Origin: a virus | Virus record (IMG/VR): IMGVR_UViG_3300032954_000045 | Span: 1 to 39,717 of that record | Length of the DNA stretch: 39,717 nucleotides | Reading direction: 5' to 3' (one strand) | Part shown: piece after piece, positions 31,097 through 37,161 of the stretch | Layout of the letters: each line of letters opens with the position of its first letter | Position numbering within the stretch: the first letter of the stretch is position 1 | The notes under the pieces: generated by a model | Seen by the model: the letters and a program-made list of their open reading frames with translations, nothing else | What the model was told of the DNA's origin: nothing | The model's database searches: none | Translations under genes and position numbers: made by a program

Positions 31097-31300
31097 TTAC
31101 GGGTCAAGTAATGTCGCGGTCCGGTTTTTCTCGTCGTAACAAGCCCGGCAATAGGCCGTACCGCGATGCATCACTTCCGCCCTGTGCCGTCCAAAAATAC
31201 ATTCAAAAGGCAAAAACTCCGGCGACAAACGCGGCAAGTCGCGCTGAATCTCAATTTCCTTGAGCGCCGGTTTCTCACGCGTCGGCATCCAGCCTTTCAT
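31097..31300 (-). CDS. 67-aa zinc-binding mini-protein
   Basis: I choose ATG 31300, which overlaps the terminase stop (ATGA); the longer frame to 31390 would sit inside the terminase gene. The product has FECIFGRHRAEVMHRG then YCRACYDEK. The CRAC pair with the upstream Cys and His residues could hold one zinc. It belongs to the series of tiny cysteine-pair proteins in this window. The function is unknown; a packaging accessory role is only inferred from position. Confidence 0.55.
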   Translation of the reverse strand: MKGWMPTREKPALKEIEIQRDLPRLSPEFLPFECIFGRHRAEVMHRGTAYCRACYDEKNRTATLLDP

Positions 31301-32787
31301 TCGCCCACCCTCGCATCGGAATAAATCGGAATGTCCGTCGCCGTCCATCGGTAATTGCCACGGCTCACGCCGCTCTTCATGTTCATCCAATCATAAATCT
31401 CCTGCGGTCGCCACTGGCGCTGGCCTAACTGGTAACGCGGCTTGCCTTCTAAACCCGCCTCTTCGGCATCTACGGGAATGTTCTGCGCGCCGGAGTTCGG
31501 TTGCGCCATGTCGGGATGAAAACAGTAGGCTAAGGCGTCCACCAAATCGTCGTGCTCTTTACTGGAATCGTCGAAACGGTAGGCGTACAACTGCTCGCGT
31601 AACTGTTTCATCTCGGCATGCAAATGCACCGTCCGCGCTTCCCAGCGGCTGACTAATCCTCCCACCATGTTGATTCGGTGCGCCTTCGAAACGCCGTGAG
31701 ATTGAAGTTCCACGTACTTGAAGTCCCAGAGGTTCTGCCGGGTCCGGGCTTCACGGAAGGAATACGAGAGCGCATCGCCTTTACGCTTCTCGATTCCGAC
31801 AGCCTGTGGAGAGTAGGTACGGATCGTCCGTACGAGTTCGCGCACCACGGCTCCTGGATCTTCTCGACGCAAGGCTTTTGACTCAAGGATATAAGCATGG
31901 TTGCCCCCCGTGAATCCGACGGTGACTATAGCGCTGTAGTCGCCTTGGTTTTCGGAATACGCGGGATCGCAAACCGTAACGATATAACTAAACCGCGCGG
32001 GCAATTCACTGTACAACGTCTCGTACTGCGTCTTGAAAGGCTGCGTCGCCGGGTCAATGCGCTGAAGCAACATCTCTCGCGCATAGTTCAAACTCCCCAT
32101 CTCCTGCTTGCGAAACATCAACCACGCGTCCGTCCAGATGTCCGAATACTGGTTCCGGCCGTCTTTCTCGCTCGGACGACGCCACTTGACGTACGCCTCG
32201 TTATTCGACAACTGCTCTAAAATGTCTCCGAACTCCATCGGCGTCCCGACCGTAAACAACTCCGTGTGCGGCAAACACATCCCCGCAATCACCCCGAAAT
32301 ACATCCGGTCGCGGTCTTCCCGGCTCATGCGGTTGTTTTCTCCTTCAATGTCGTCGCAAATGATTAAGTCCGGATGCGTCCCGCGTTTGCTCGTGCCAAA
32401 CCCCATGATCGTCACAAGACTGCCATTGGCAAAACTGATCTGGTCGGTGCCCCATAACTCTTTGGTGGTGGGCCGGATGGGCGATAACGCGTCATGGGTT
32501 TCAATCACCTGGCGCATGGTACGCAGGTTCTTCATGGCCTGTCCTTCACTGTCGGACACTAACAAAACCTCCGTCTTGGCTTTTAAGATGCGCCAGAGCG
32601 GATAGGCTAAACTGAAAAAGTAAGTCTTCCAACTTCCGCGCGGCGCTTCAAAAAGACCGCGCTTGTGGTTCAACTTCTCTACCCACTCGCTGTAATGGCT
32701 CGGCCATTGCAACGCCAACGCCTTCGTCGTGAAAAACTTTAAGCTGGCTTTGCATCCAAGCCAAAACTTCTCTTCAAGAGGCGACAT
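31297..32787 (-). CDS. terL: Terminase large subunit
   Basis: From ATG 32787 the product is 496 aa. The ATPase has a deviant Walker A, EAPRGSWKT at 47-55, with Trp replacing the usual small residue, as in terminases with an aromatic residue there. Walker B is LIICDDIE (141-148). The nuclease domain has DPAYSE (274-279), a glutamate in VGIEKRKGD (about 333) and HDDLVDAL (412-419), the expected acidic set. It packages DNA into proheads and cuts concatemers. The start overlaps a small zinc-protein gene. The portal lies a little downstream, the usual order. Confidence 0.92.
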   Translation of the reverse strand: MSPLEEKFWLGCKASLKFFTTKALALQWPSHYSEWVEKLNHKRGLFEAPRGSWKTYFFSLAYPLWRILKAKTEVLLVSDSEGQAMKNLRTMRQVIETHDALSPIRPTTKELWGTDQISFANGSLVTIMGFGTSKRGTHPDLIICDDIEGENNRMSREDRDRMYFGVIAGMCLPHTELFTVGTPMEFGDILEQLSNNEAYVKWRRPSEKDGRNQYSDIWTDAWLMFRKQEMGSLNYAREMLLQRIDPATQPFKTQYETLYSELPARFSYIVTVCDPAYSENQGDYSAIVTVGFTGGNHAYILESKALRREDPGAVVRELVRTIRTYSPQAVGIEKRKGDALSYSFREARTRQNLWDFKYVELQSHGVSKAHRINMVGGLVSRWEARTVHLHAEMKQLREQLYAYRFDDSSKEHDDLVDALAYCFHPDMAQPNSGAQNIPVDAEEAGLEGKPRYQLGQRQWRPQEIYDWMNMKSGVSRGNYRWTATDIPIYSDARVGE

Positions 32788-32947
32788 GACGAGACAGCCC
32801 TTTCCATTCCCGAATGTCTCGACGACACTTGCAGCACGTCTCCCGATAAAGCGTCGCACCCACCCCGTACTTCGCCTTCAAAAGTTCCGACGAAATCTCT
32901 CCAACCTTGCCGACGGCCACATGCCCGCAATGCTTGTGCTTAGCCAT
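32774..32947 (-). CDS. 57-aa zinc-ribbon mini-protein between terminase subunits
   Basis: ATG 32947 lies 8 nt inside the end of the small terminase gene. The product has KHCGHVAVGKVG, then CCKCRRDIREW near residues 40-50. The CGH and CCKC elements suggest a zinc ribbon. It overlaps the large-terminase start by 14 nt and is therefore in the same translational chain. HNH or zinc accessory proteins are often found at this position in phage packaging modules; this one lacks HNH residues. Confidence 0.6.
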   Translation of the reverse strand: MAKHKHCGHVAVGKVGEISSELLKAKYGVGATLYRETCCKCRRDIREWKGLSRHVAS

Positions 32948-33476
32948 TGTCGTCCGCCATCGCGTCAAAGACCGGCTTTAACTGCGCTTCCTGCTCGGGC
33001 GTCAGACGAATATTGAAAACGTTTAACTGGTTCGTCGGCGACGTCGCCTTGTAGGCCCCCTCCATCTTGGCTAGTTCCTCCAGGCTCTTCTGCTTGGACT
33101 TGTTGTCTTTCCCGCCGAGATAGGTGTTCTCCACATGCTGGCTCTTGATCCAGTCGGGCGTCGGTATCGCACAGAGCGCCTGGACGCGCGCGTCTTCCTC
33201 GCGGAAACAACGGAGCTTCTTGACGAGCTTCTCCACACGCTCCGCCGAAAATCCTGAACTCTCACGGGCCTTGCCAACGTCCCATCCGCCGTCGCGCCAA
33301 CATTTGAGAAAACGCAAATCGTCCAAAGTAAGACGCTTGACCACACGACTCGCATCCGTCGCCACGTCCCCGTTCCCGTCAAATTTAAGTGGAATAATCG
33401 CCTGCGGACCCCGGACGCGACTGCCCATCCTGCGTGACCCGTCATTGACCGCCGATAGGAGGTTCTCATGCTTCAA
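32940..33476 (-). CDS. terS: Terminase small subunit (probable)
   Basis: The frame runs from TTG 33476 to TAA 32942-32940, 178 aa. ATG 33428 (MGSRVRGPQ) is an alternative start, and neither has a Shine-Dalgarno. Residues about 48-88 form a helix-turn-helix (LTLDDLRFLKCWRDGG, VGKARESSGFSAERVEKLVKK) of the small-terminase type. A charged middle and a C-terminal NQLNVFNIRLTPEQEAQLKP follow. It would recognise the packaging site. It lies directly upstream of the zinc protein and terL. A promoter-like TTGACA box precedes it. Confidence 0.75.
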   Translation of the reverse strand: MKHENLLSAVNDGSRRMGSRVRGPQAIIPLKFDGNGDVATDASRVVKRLTLDDLRFLKCWRDGGWDVGKARESSGFSAERVEKLVKKLRCFREEDARVQALCAIPTPDWIKSQHVENTYLGGKDNKSKQKSLEELAKMEGAYKATSPTNQLNVFNIRLTPEQEAQLKPVFDAMADDNG

Positions 33477-33485
33477 GACAATCCG

Positions 33486-33514
33486 TATTTAATATATATC
33501 GTTTCGAATGTCAA
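33486..33514 (-). promoter_or_regulatory. Promoter candidate before the terminase genes
   Basis: Minus strand: -35 TTGACA (33514-33509), spacer 17 nt, -10 TAAATA (33491-33486). The -35 matches the consensus perfectly and contains the previous gene's stop; the -10 is weak. The TTG start at 33476 would lie only about 9 nt beyond the -10. Confidence 0.5.
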
Positions 33515-33729
33515 GGCTCCAGAGGAACTAATACGAACCTCCGAACCTCATCTAAAAACCCGCTCACGAACCGCCAACCCCACCGCCGAAGGCGCGTCCG
33601 ATACGTCAACGACACCTCGTACTCGTATTCCAACTGCTCCCAAATCTCGACATAGTTCGCCCCGTAATCGTCCGCGTCTTCTAACGTCACACGCAACGGC
33701 TGAAACCAACCAATCTCTAAGTCTCTCAC
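33511..33729 (-). CDS. 72-aa hypothetical protein
   Basis: GTG 33729 overlaps the FN3 gene's stop (GTGA). The product is aromatic and charged (EIGWFQPLRVTLEDADDYG, YVEIWEQLEYEYEVSLTYR) and probably forms a small beta fold. There is no cysteine and no membrane span. It lies between an FN3-like gene and the terminase promoter. No family was recognised. Confidence 0.55.
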   Translation of the reverse strand: MRDLEIGWFQPLRVTLEDADDYGANYVEIWEQLEYEYEVSLTYRTRLRRWGWRFVSGFLDEVRRFVLVPLEP

Positions 33730-34133
33730 GCCACAAAACTCCCGTCAGACGTAAAAGCGTACCCGTCCGTCACAGACCGACCAGCCCCGTCCGTCCCAAC
33801 CGCGTACCGGCTCTCTACACGATACAAGTAAACTTTCCCAACCGTCAGACCCGTCAACGTCACGGAATGAGACGTCACGCCACTCACGTCCGTCGTCGCC
33901 GTGCTCTGATCGCGGTTCGGACTTACACCGTACATCACTCGACTGGTTCCGGCCCCACCGCCAGGCGCGCCGGATTGGCTGCTGCCGGTCGTCCAAGACA
34001 CCGTGGCATTGCCGCCGCCGATGCCGGAGACGGAAAGCGCTGTGATGGACATCGGGAATAGGTTGCCGGGATCGTCAGTGAGTTTCTTGCGGATGGGGTC
34101 GAGAATGGTGCCGAGACCAACTTCACGACCCAT
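33726..34133 (-). CDS. Fibronectin type III-like domain protein
   Basis: A 135-aa protein. After a short helical head come ITALSVSGIGGGNATVSWTT, RVMYGVSPN, then TSHSVTLTGLTVGKVYLYRVES. This is the strand and turn order of FN3/purple-acid-phosphatase-N-type domains (the Y-x-x-L/W-x-V-x-S pattern). Such domains decorate phage heads and tails and bind glycans weakly. The location upstream of the terminase, far from fibre genes, is unusual. The start has GGTGA nearby. No signal peptide is present. Confidence 0.75.
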   Translation of the reverse strand: MGREVGLGTILDPIRKKLTDDPGNLFPMSITALSVSGIGGGNATVSWTTGSSQSGAPGGGAGTSRVMYGVSPNRDQSTATTDVSGVTSHSVTLTGLTVGKVYLYRVESRYAVGTDGAGRSVTDGYAFTSDGSFVA

Positions 34134-34181
34134 GAGTCACCGGGGAAAAAAATTTGTGGGAGTGAGAGGCAATAATCACAA

Positions 34182-34334
34182 TTACGAATCCAAAGTACGA
34201 TTCACTTTTTGTTTGACGCGGCCATTAGGCCTACACAATTTCGCATTGAGTTCTCGCGCATATTCGCACCATTCCTGTGCAGTCATGCCGTCTAGGTAGT
34301 GTTTCGAAAACCATTCATTTTCAACTGTTTTCAC
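34182..34334 (-). CDS. 50-aa hypothetical protein
   Basis: The frame runs from GTG 34334 (GGAAGTGG about 4 nt upstream) to TAA 34184-34182. The product is helical (NEWFSKHYLDGMTAQEWCEYARELN) and has a basic C-terminus (RPNGRVKQKVNRT). The shape could fit a DNA-binding helix, but no motif is definite. Two TATAAT-like runs precede it at about 34340-34382. It fills the space between the 34377 gene and the FN3 gene. Confidence 0.5.
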   Translation of the reverse strand: MKTVENEWFSKHYLDGMTAQEWCEYARELNAKLCRPNGRVKQKVNRTLDS

Positions 34335-34376
34335 AATCCACTTCCGATAACGATAATTATATTACATATTAAACGA

Positions 34377-34598
34377 TTATAATGCATCTATTGGCACCTT
34401 TTGGGTCTTTTGGGTGATAGTTCCTGATTTATCGTCATACGATAGTACGATAGAAAAGCCACATAATCGACATTTCTGCAACCAATGCTTCCGATTGTTT
34501 CCGAGAGCGTGAGGAGCCGAATAGCGGTGGATCCCATTCTCACTGCAAGCCGGTACAACCGTTCTCACCCTACCCAACAAATTCTCGCCAGGCCACAT
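34377..34598 (-). CDS. 73-aa zinc-binding mini-protein, probably leaderless
   Basis: ATG 34598 has no Shine-Dalgarno and lies 7 nt from a -10 box, so the mRNA may start at the ATG. The product has a lone C18 (VVPACSENG) and, further on, KCRLCGFSIVLSYD near residues 42-55. A zinc site formed by these cysteines and nearby histidines is plausible. A Lys/Thr-rich tail follows. An internal GTG preceded by GGTAGG is an alternative start. Function is unknown. Confidence 0.5.
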   Translation of the reverse strand: MWPGENLLGRVRTVVPACSENGIHRYSAPHALGNNRKHWLQKCRLCGFSIVLSYDDKSGTITQKTQKVPIDAL

Positions 34599-34605
34599 AC
34601 GCTAT

Positions 34606-34634
34606 TCTTTAGCACGTTGAGGCATCTTTGTCAA
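34606..34634 (-). promoter_or_regulatory. Promoter candidate with leaderless start
   Basis: Minus strand: -35 TTGACA (34634-34629), 17-nt spacer, -10 TAAAGA (34611-34606). ATG 34598 follows 7 nt beyond the -10. The -35 is perfect and includes the previous stop codon; the -10 is weak. Confidence 0.45.
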
Positions 34635-34792
34635 GGCCAACGCCGATCGCCCCAGGAACCCTCCGTATCGTTCGCCCAGCGCGATTGTAGCGACTCATGC
34701 GGACACCCGCACCAATCGTACCGGCAACGTTCATGCGGCCAGATGTCCCAGGCGAGTTTCATGAGGCAAGAGGCGCACCAATGCGGATTCAT
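34631..34792 (-). CDS. 53-aa zinc-binding mini-protein
   Basis: I choose ATG 34792, which overlaps the previous gene's stop (ATGA). The product has CASCLMKLAWDIWPHERC and WCGCPHE: two cysteine pairs with histidines, a compact zinc site. It is tryptophan-rich. It is another of the tiny Cys-pair proteins in this window. The longer frame to 34852 lacks a ribosome site and overlaps coding sequence. Confidence 0.55.
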   Translation of the reverse strand: MNPHWCASCLMKLAWDIWPHERCRYDWCGCPHESLQSRWANDTEGSWGDRRWP

Positions 34793-35157
34793 TCCCAGCT
34801 GACGTTCTCGCGTGGGATGCCAATTTTGTTGGCGCACATCTGGCAGTCGCACTTGGCGTCGTTTGGATTATGCGGGAGCATATGTGGCGTATGAGAATAC
34901 GGATCGAATGAATAAGACTCTCGCAGTCTTTGATCGTTCTTGTCATAAACTCCCTGCGCGGTTTCGACGCCGAGATAGACATACTCATGCTCGCACTTAC
35001 GATTTCGGTTGTAATGAATTTCGCGTTGTTCAGGCGTCAGCGCTTTCCACCACTCTCGCTCTTGAGCGGCCCGAAGTTCTTTAATCGTATCGCTCTCATT
35101 TCCTCCGGCGTCATCCTTTCGGATTCTGGCAACGGTTCGTTCGTATCGCGTTTCCAT
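34789..35157 (-). CDS. Hypothetical protein, 122 aa, overlapping the replication gene
   Basis: ATG 35157 has AAAGGA about 8 nt upstream. It starts 120 nt inside the replication-organizer-like gene, in another frame. The product is charged and helical at first (KELRAAQEREWWKALTPEQREIHYN). It then has CEHEYVYLG and a C-terminal CDCQMCANK cysteine cluster. Coding capacity on both frames across the overlap is notable. No family was recognised. Confidence 0.6.
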   Translation of the reverse strand: METRYERTVARIRKDDAGGNESDTIKELRAAQEREWWKALTPEQREIHYNRNRKCEHEYVYLGVETAQGVYDKNDQRLRESYSFDPYSHTPHMLPHNPNDAKCDCQMCANKIGIPRENVSWE

Positions 35158-35669
35158 TCTCGGTTCCTTTCGGCCATTTCAGCATCCGTGTAGTCCATGG
35201 TTTCCTCCCCGCCGTTTTCCCGCGTAGCGCGGCCGCGCTCAAGCGGCGCGCGCGTAGCGGAGGAAGTAGAAGTAGGTGTTACTTCTCCTCTCCTCTCCTC
35301 TTGATGCGTTACATTTCGATGTTTCTTGTTCCTAAATTTCCTCACTCTATCTTTTGAATCATCACGCTGATATTTGTACCAGTTCTTCATACTTACTATA
35401 AGTGATCCATCATCCTGTAACGCTAATCTTACGTTACATTTGAGCAGGGGGGTTAAATACGCATTTAGCGTACCCATGTCGTTACATCCGAACATCTGAC
35501 AGATGAGGGTTGCTGGGGGGGTAATTTTGATCATTCCGTTCTCACCTTGCTGGCATAGTAAAGCTCCTAAAGTAAGCCATCGGCCTTTGTCTTCCATGCG
35601 GATATTCTGGAAGTTCATATCGGTTAAAATATGAGCCCATACTTTAAACCATTTCTTGTTGTCGCTCAC
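35037..35669 (-). CDS. Phage replisome organizer-like protein (tentative)
   Basis: GTG 35669 overlaps the previous stop (GTGA), with GAGG about 8 nt upstream. Residues 1-95 (KKWFKVWAHILTDMNFQNIRM, WLTLGALLCQQGENGMIKIT, then a helix and MKNWYKYQ) resemble the winged-helix N-terminal domain of phage replication organizers. Residues about 100-150 are a low-complexity linker that includes a very GC-rich palindromic stretch. The charged C-terminus lacks a visible DnaD-type domain. It would bind the origin or load the host helicase; this is inferred from the domain alone. Confidence 0.6.
   Translation of the reverse strand: MSDNKKWFKVWAHILTDMNFQNIRMEDKGRWLTLGALLCQQGENGMIKITPPATLICQMFGCNDMGTLNAYLTPLLKCNVRLALQDDGSLIVSMKNWYKYQRDDSKDRVRKFRNKKHRNVTHQEERRGEVTPTSTSSATRAPLERGRATRENGGEETMDYTDAEMAERNREWKRDTNEPLPESERMTPEEMRAIRLKNFGPLKSESGGKR
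35226..35239. repeat. 14-bp perfect palindrome in a GC-rich island
   Basis: AGCGCGGCCGCGCT is a perfect palindrome inside the linker of the replication-like gene. CGCGTAGCG occurs on both sides (35221 and about 35250). It could fold into a strong hairpin. It resembles dispersed GC palindromes of bacterial genomes but occurs once here. Confidence 0.6.
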
Positions 35670-35818
35670 CGATACGGCCTCGAGTCAATAATGCCCATTT
35701 TGCAGAGATCCTCAAAAGAGATGCCGTCAGAGCCGGAGCGATCTGGTGAGAGCGTACCGGATGACGGCAAAAAAATAGACGGCGCGGGTTCCGCGTCCGT
35801 CTTAAAAGGTTCTGTCAT
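35666..35818 (-). CDS. 50-aa first gene of the leftward unit
   Basis: ATG 35818 is preceded by GGTGAG, and its TGA overlaps the next GTG. The product is Ser/Pro/Asp-rich in the first half and ends with SFEDLCKMGIIDSRPYR. It may be an unfolded regulatory peptide. It is the first gene after the leftward promoter, so it is expressed first from this unit. No family was recognised. Confidence 0.55.
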   Translation of the reverse strand: MTEPFKTDAEPAPSIFLPSSGTLSPDRSGSDGISFEDLCKMGIIDSRPYR

Positions 35819-35844
35819 GTGCTCTCACCATTTTCACTTTTTCA

Positions 35845-35873
35845 AGTATGCGTTACTTTTTTTGGTTTGTCAA
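35845..35873 (-). promoter_or_regulatory. Leftward promoter
   Basis: Minus strand: -35 TTGACA (35873-35868), exact; spacer 17 nt; -10 CATACT (35850-35845), four of six consensus bases. It would start the leftward unit. A palindrome overlaps the -35. Confidence 0.7.
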
Positions 35874-35882
35874 TGCCATTGA
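35870..35882. promoter_or_regulatory. 13-bp palindromic operator candidate
   Basis: TCAATG-C-CATTGA, perfect 6+6 with one central base. It covers part of the leftward -35 and the first bases of the rightward -35. A regulator bound here could control both units. The ribbon-helix-helix gene 31 bp away is the obvious candidate. Confidence 0.65.
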
Positions 35883-35907
35883 TTTTTTAATATCCATGTG
35901 ATAGACT
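35879..35907 (+). promoter_or_regulatory. Rightward promoter with leaderless start
   Basis: -35 TTGATT (35879-35884), 17-nt spacer, -10 TAGACT (35902-35907). ATG 35914 follows 6 nt later and no Shine-Dalgarno is present, so transcription probably begins at or next to the ATG. Confidence 0.6.
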
Positions 35908-35913
35908 CAGCCC

Positions 35914-36105
35914 ATGAGAACCTTTACCAAAGCTGTTTTATTGCGCCTGTCCGATTCTGATTTCAGTTTCCTGCAAGCCTGCGCCTATGAGCGATCATTG
36001 AACGTGCAAGACTACCTGCGCGACTTATTAAGGTACGGGACGCTCCCGACCTACGCGCATCCCGACGGAAAAAATAAACAGAAAAAGTCCTTGACAAGTA
36101 GATAG
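35914..36105 (+). CDS. Ribbon-helix-helix transcription regulator
   Basis: A 63-aa protein. A short strand (KAVLLRLSD, residues 6-14) would form the DNA-contacting ribbon. Two helices follow (SFLQACAYERSLN; VQDYLRDLLRYG), the Arc/CopG/MetJ pattern. The C-terminus is Lys-rich. RHH dimers bind short palindromes. The only clear one here, at 35870-35882, overlaps both divergent promoters, so I infer repression of its own and the leftward unit. There is no Shine-Dalgarno; the mRNA is probably leaderless. Confidence 0.75.
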   Translation: MRTFTKAVLLRLSDSDFSFLQACAYERSLNVQDYLRDLLRYGTLPTYAHPDGKNKQKKSLTSR

Positions 36106-36119
36106 ACATCTGATATCTT
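36091..36119 (+). promoter_or_regulatory. Second rightward promoter with leaderless start
   Basis: -35 TTGACA (36091-36096), exact; 17-nt spacer; -10 TATCTT (36114-36119). ATG 36126 lies 6 nt further on, without a Shine-Dalgarno. It starts inside the end of the RHH gene and would express the following genes when the first promoter is shut. Confidence 0.65.
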
Positions 36120-36125
36120 ATACCC

Positions 36126-36236
36126 ATGGACACCAACCGACCGACGGAAATTATCCGGATGTACTGGCTGGACCTCTGCATCGAAGAGGACGCGATCTGG
36201 CTGGAGCCGGAATACTTCTATAAGGAGGCCGCATGA
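36126..36236 (+). CDS. 36-aa leaderless mini-protein
   Basis: The product starts MDTNRPTEIIRMYW and ends EPEYFYKEAA; it is acidic and aromatic. There is no ribosome site, and the -10 box is 6 nt before the ATG, so translation would begin from the mRNA 5' end. The last codons contain AAGGAGG, which serves the next gene. No family was recognised. The promoter spacing and coupling are the support. Confidence 0.55.
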   Translation: MDTNRPTEIIRMYWLDLCIEEDAIWLEPEYFYKEAA

Positions 36237-36409
36237 CCGCATCACAATTCTGGGTCGAGCAGATGGACCATTACAAGAAACTGCGCCGCGACAACAGTCA
36301 GGATCCACACTTGCGCGCTGTCTACGGCCGATACGAGATGGTGATGCGGGCGGAAGTGGAGATGGCCGATGCCGAGGAAAAAGCCTCGGCAAAAAAGGGG
36401 GGACTATGA
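36233..36409 (+). CDS. 58-aa helical hypothetical protein
   Basis: ATG 36233 overlaps the previous TGA and has AAGGAGG 4 nt upstream. The product is helical and charged (MDHYKKLRRDNSQ; RYEMVMRAEVEMADAEEK), possibly a coiled coil. The codons near the C-terminus contain a perfect 7-bp inverted repeat (36371-36377 with 36384-36390) without a T-run. Function is unknown. Confidence 0.6.
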   Translation: MTASQFWVEQMDHYKKLRRDNSQDPHLRAVYGRYEMVMRAEVEMADAEEKASAKKGGL

Positions 36410-36630
36410 CCGAACAAGATGACAGCTACGGCTCGACGATCCGCGAAGCTATGAAGCGAAGCATGGGTCGGAGCGCCGGGGAGTACAAGCGCCTGAACGT
36501 CCGCGAGGTGTCGTTCTGGTACAAGGTCTCGGAGTGCGCTGGCCTGGGGCTCTGGATTCTGGCCGTGCTCATTGCCGGATCGATTTTCTGGATGGCGGTC
36601 AATGGCATTGAGAGTTTGTTCCGTGGATAG
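36406..36630 (+). CDS. 74-aa single-span membrane protein
   Basis: ATG 36406 overlaps the previous stop, with AAGGGGGG upstream. A polar, basic head (REAMKRSMGRSAGEYKR) precedes one membrane helix near residues 45-67 (GLGLWILAVLIAGSIFWMAV). There is no signal cleavage site. The basic head suggests it faces the cytoplasm. It may inhibit or redirect a host membrane process; no family was recognised. Confidence 0.6.
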   Translation: MTEQDDSYGSTIREAMKRSMGRSAGEYKRLNVREVSFWYKVSECAGLGLWILAVLIAGSIFWMAVNGIESLFRG

Positions 36631-36910
36631 TTGTTGTCAAGAATGCGACTACTGGACCAAGGAGGCTTTTATGGGTAGAGGAAAATGCGGGCATGTAGGG
36701 AAATATTCTGGCGCTGATTATTGTTCGGAAGATTGCGCGATGGAAGCGCATGACTATGAACATGACGGCGATCCCAAGGAGTATTGGGACGAATGTTCCA
36801 TCTGCGCTCAGCGCGTGGAAGGAGAAATCGAAGAAGGCAAGCGCACTCCAAATGGCGACTTGATTCCAGAAGACCGCGCCATCGAAGCAGATGCCTTTCC
36901 TGAGAAATAA
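36623..36910 (+). CDS. 95-aa zinc-finger protein
   Basis: I choose GTG 36623 because the first cysteine pair (CCQEC) lies upstream of ATG 36671. That ATG has a strong AAGGAGG and could give a shorter form. The long form reads CCQECDYWTKEAF, GRGKCGHVGKYSG, YCSEDC and later CSICAQRVEG: several Cys pairs for one or two zincs, as in small phage zinc-ribbon proteins. It overlaps the preceding stop by 8 nt. The role is unknown. Confidence 0.6.
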   Translation: MDSCCQECDYWTKEAFMGRGKCGHVGKYSGADYCSEDCAMEAHDYEHDGDPKEYWDECSICAQRVEGEIEEGKRTPNGDLIPEDRAIEADAFPEK

Positions 36911-36913
36911 TAA

Positions 36914-37111
36914 ATGTTTAACTCGACTGATGTAAAAATCGAAGTGCCAGCTGGTCCTTATCCTCTCTGTAAATGCGGCAAAGGAACTTTATTGCCGATC
37001 GTAATTCCGTCGGAATATCGAGTGCAATATCAAGGAATCATGCGTGATGCAGTCGATACTGAACATCCGCAAATGCGGTGGAAATGTTCGGAGTGCGGAA
37101 AGCAAATTTAA
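36914..37111 (+). CDS. 65-aa zinc-ribbon protein
   Basis: The product has CKCGKGTLLPIV near residues 19-30 and WKCSECGKQI at the end, two CxxC-type knuckles separated by a beta-like middle. This is a typical one-zinc ribbon. It sits between the previous zinc protein and the recombinase ATPase. It may bind nucleic acid or a host protein. The ribosome site is weak. Confidence 0.6.
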   Translation: MFNSTDVKIEVPAGPYPLCKCGKGTLLPIVIPSEYRVQYQGIMRDAVDTEHPQMRWKCSECGKQI

Positions 37112-37161
37112 CCCGATTTTCAAATGAGCGTGGACGGCGCTATATAAACCAAGGAGAACCT

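Noticed and set aside
31297-32787. Trp in the terminase Walker A as a disabling mutation
   Set aside because: Phage terminases often carry a bulky aromatic residue before the Lys, and the rest of the ATPase and nuclease motifs are intact.
33468-34061. Plus-strand frame of 197 codons with AGGAGG before its ATG
   Set aside because: Its Arg/Thr/Pro-rich product lies antisense to FN3-like and small genes that have proper domains and coupled starts.
36371-36390. Perfect 7-bp inverted repeat as a terminator
   Set aside because: It lies inside a gene and is followed by A residues, not T, on the plus strand; on the minus strand the T-run comes before the stem.
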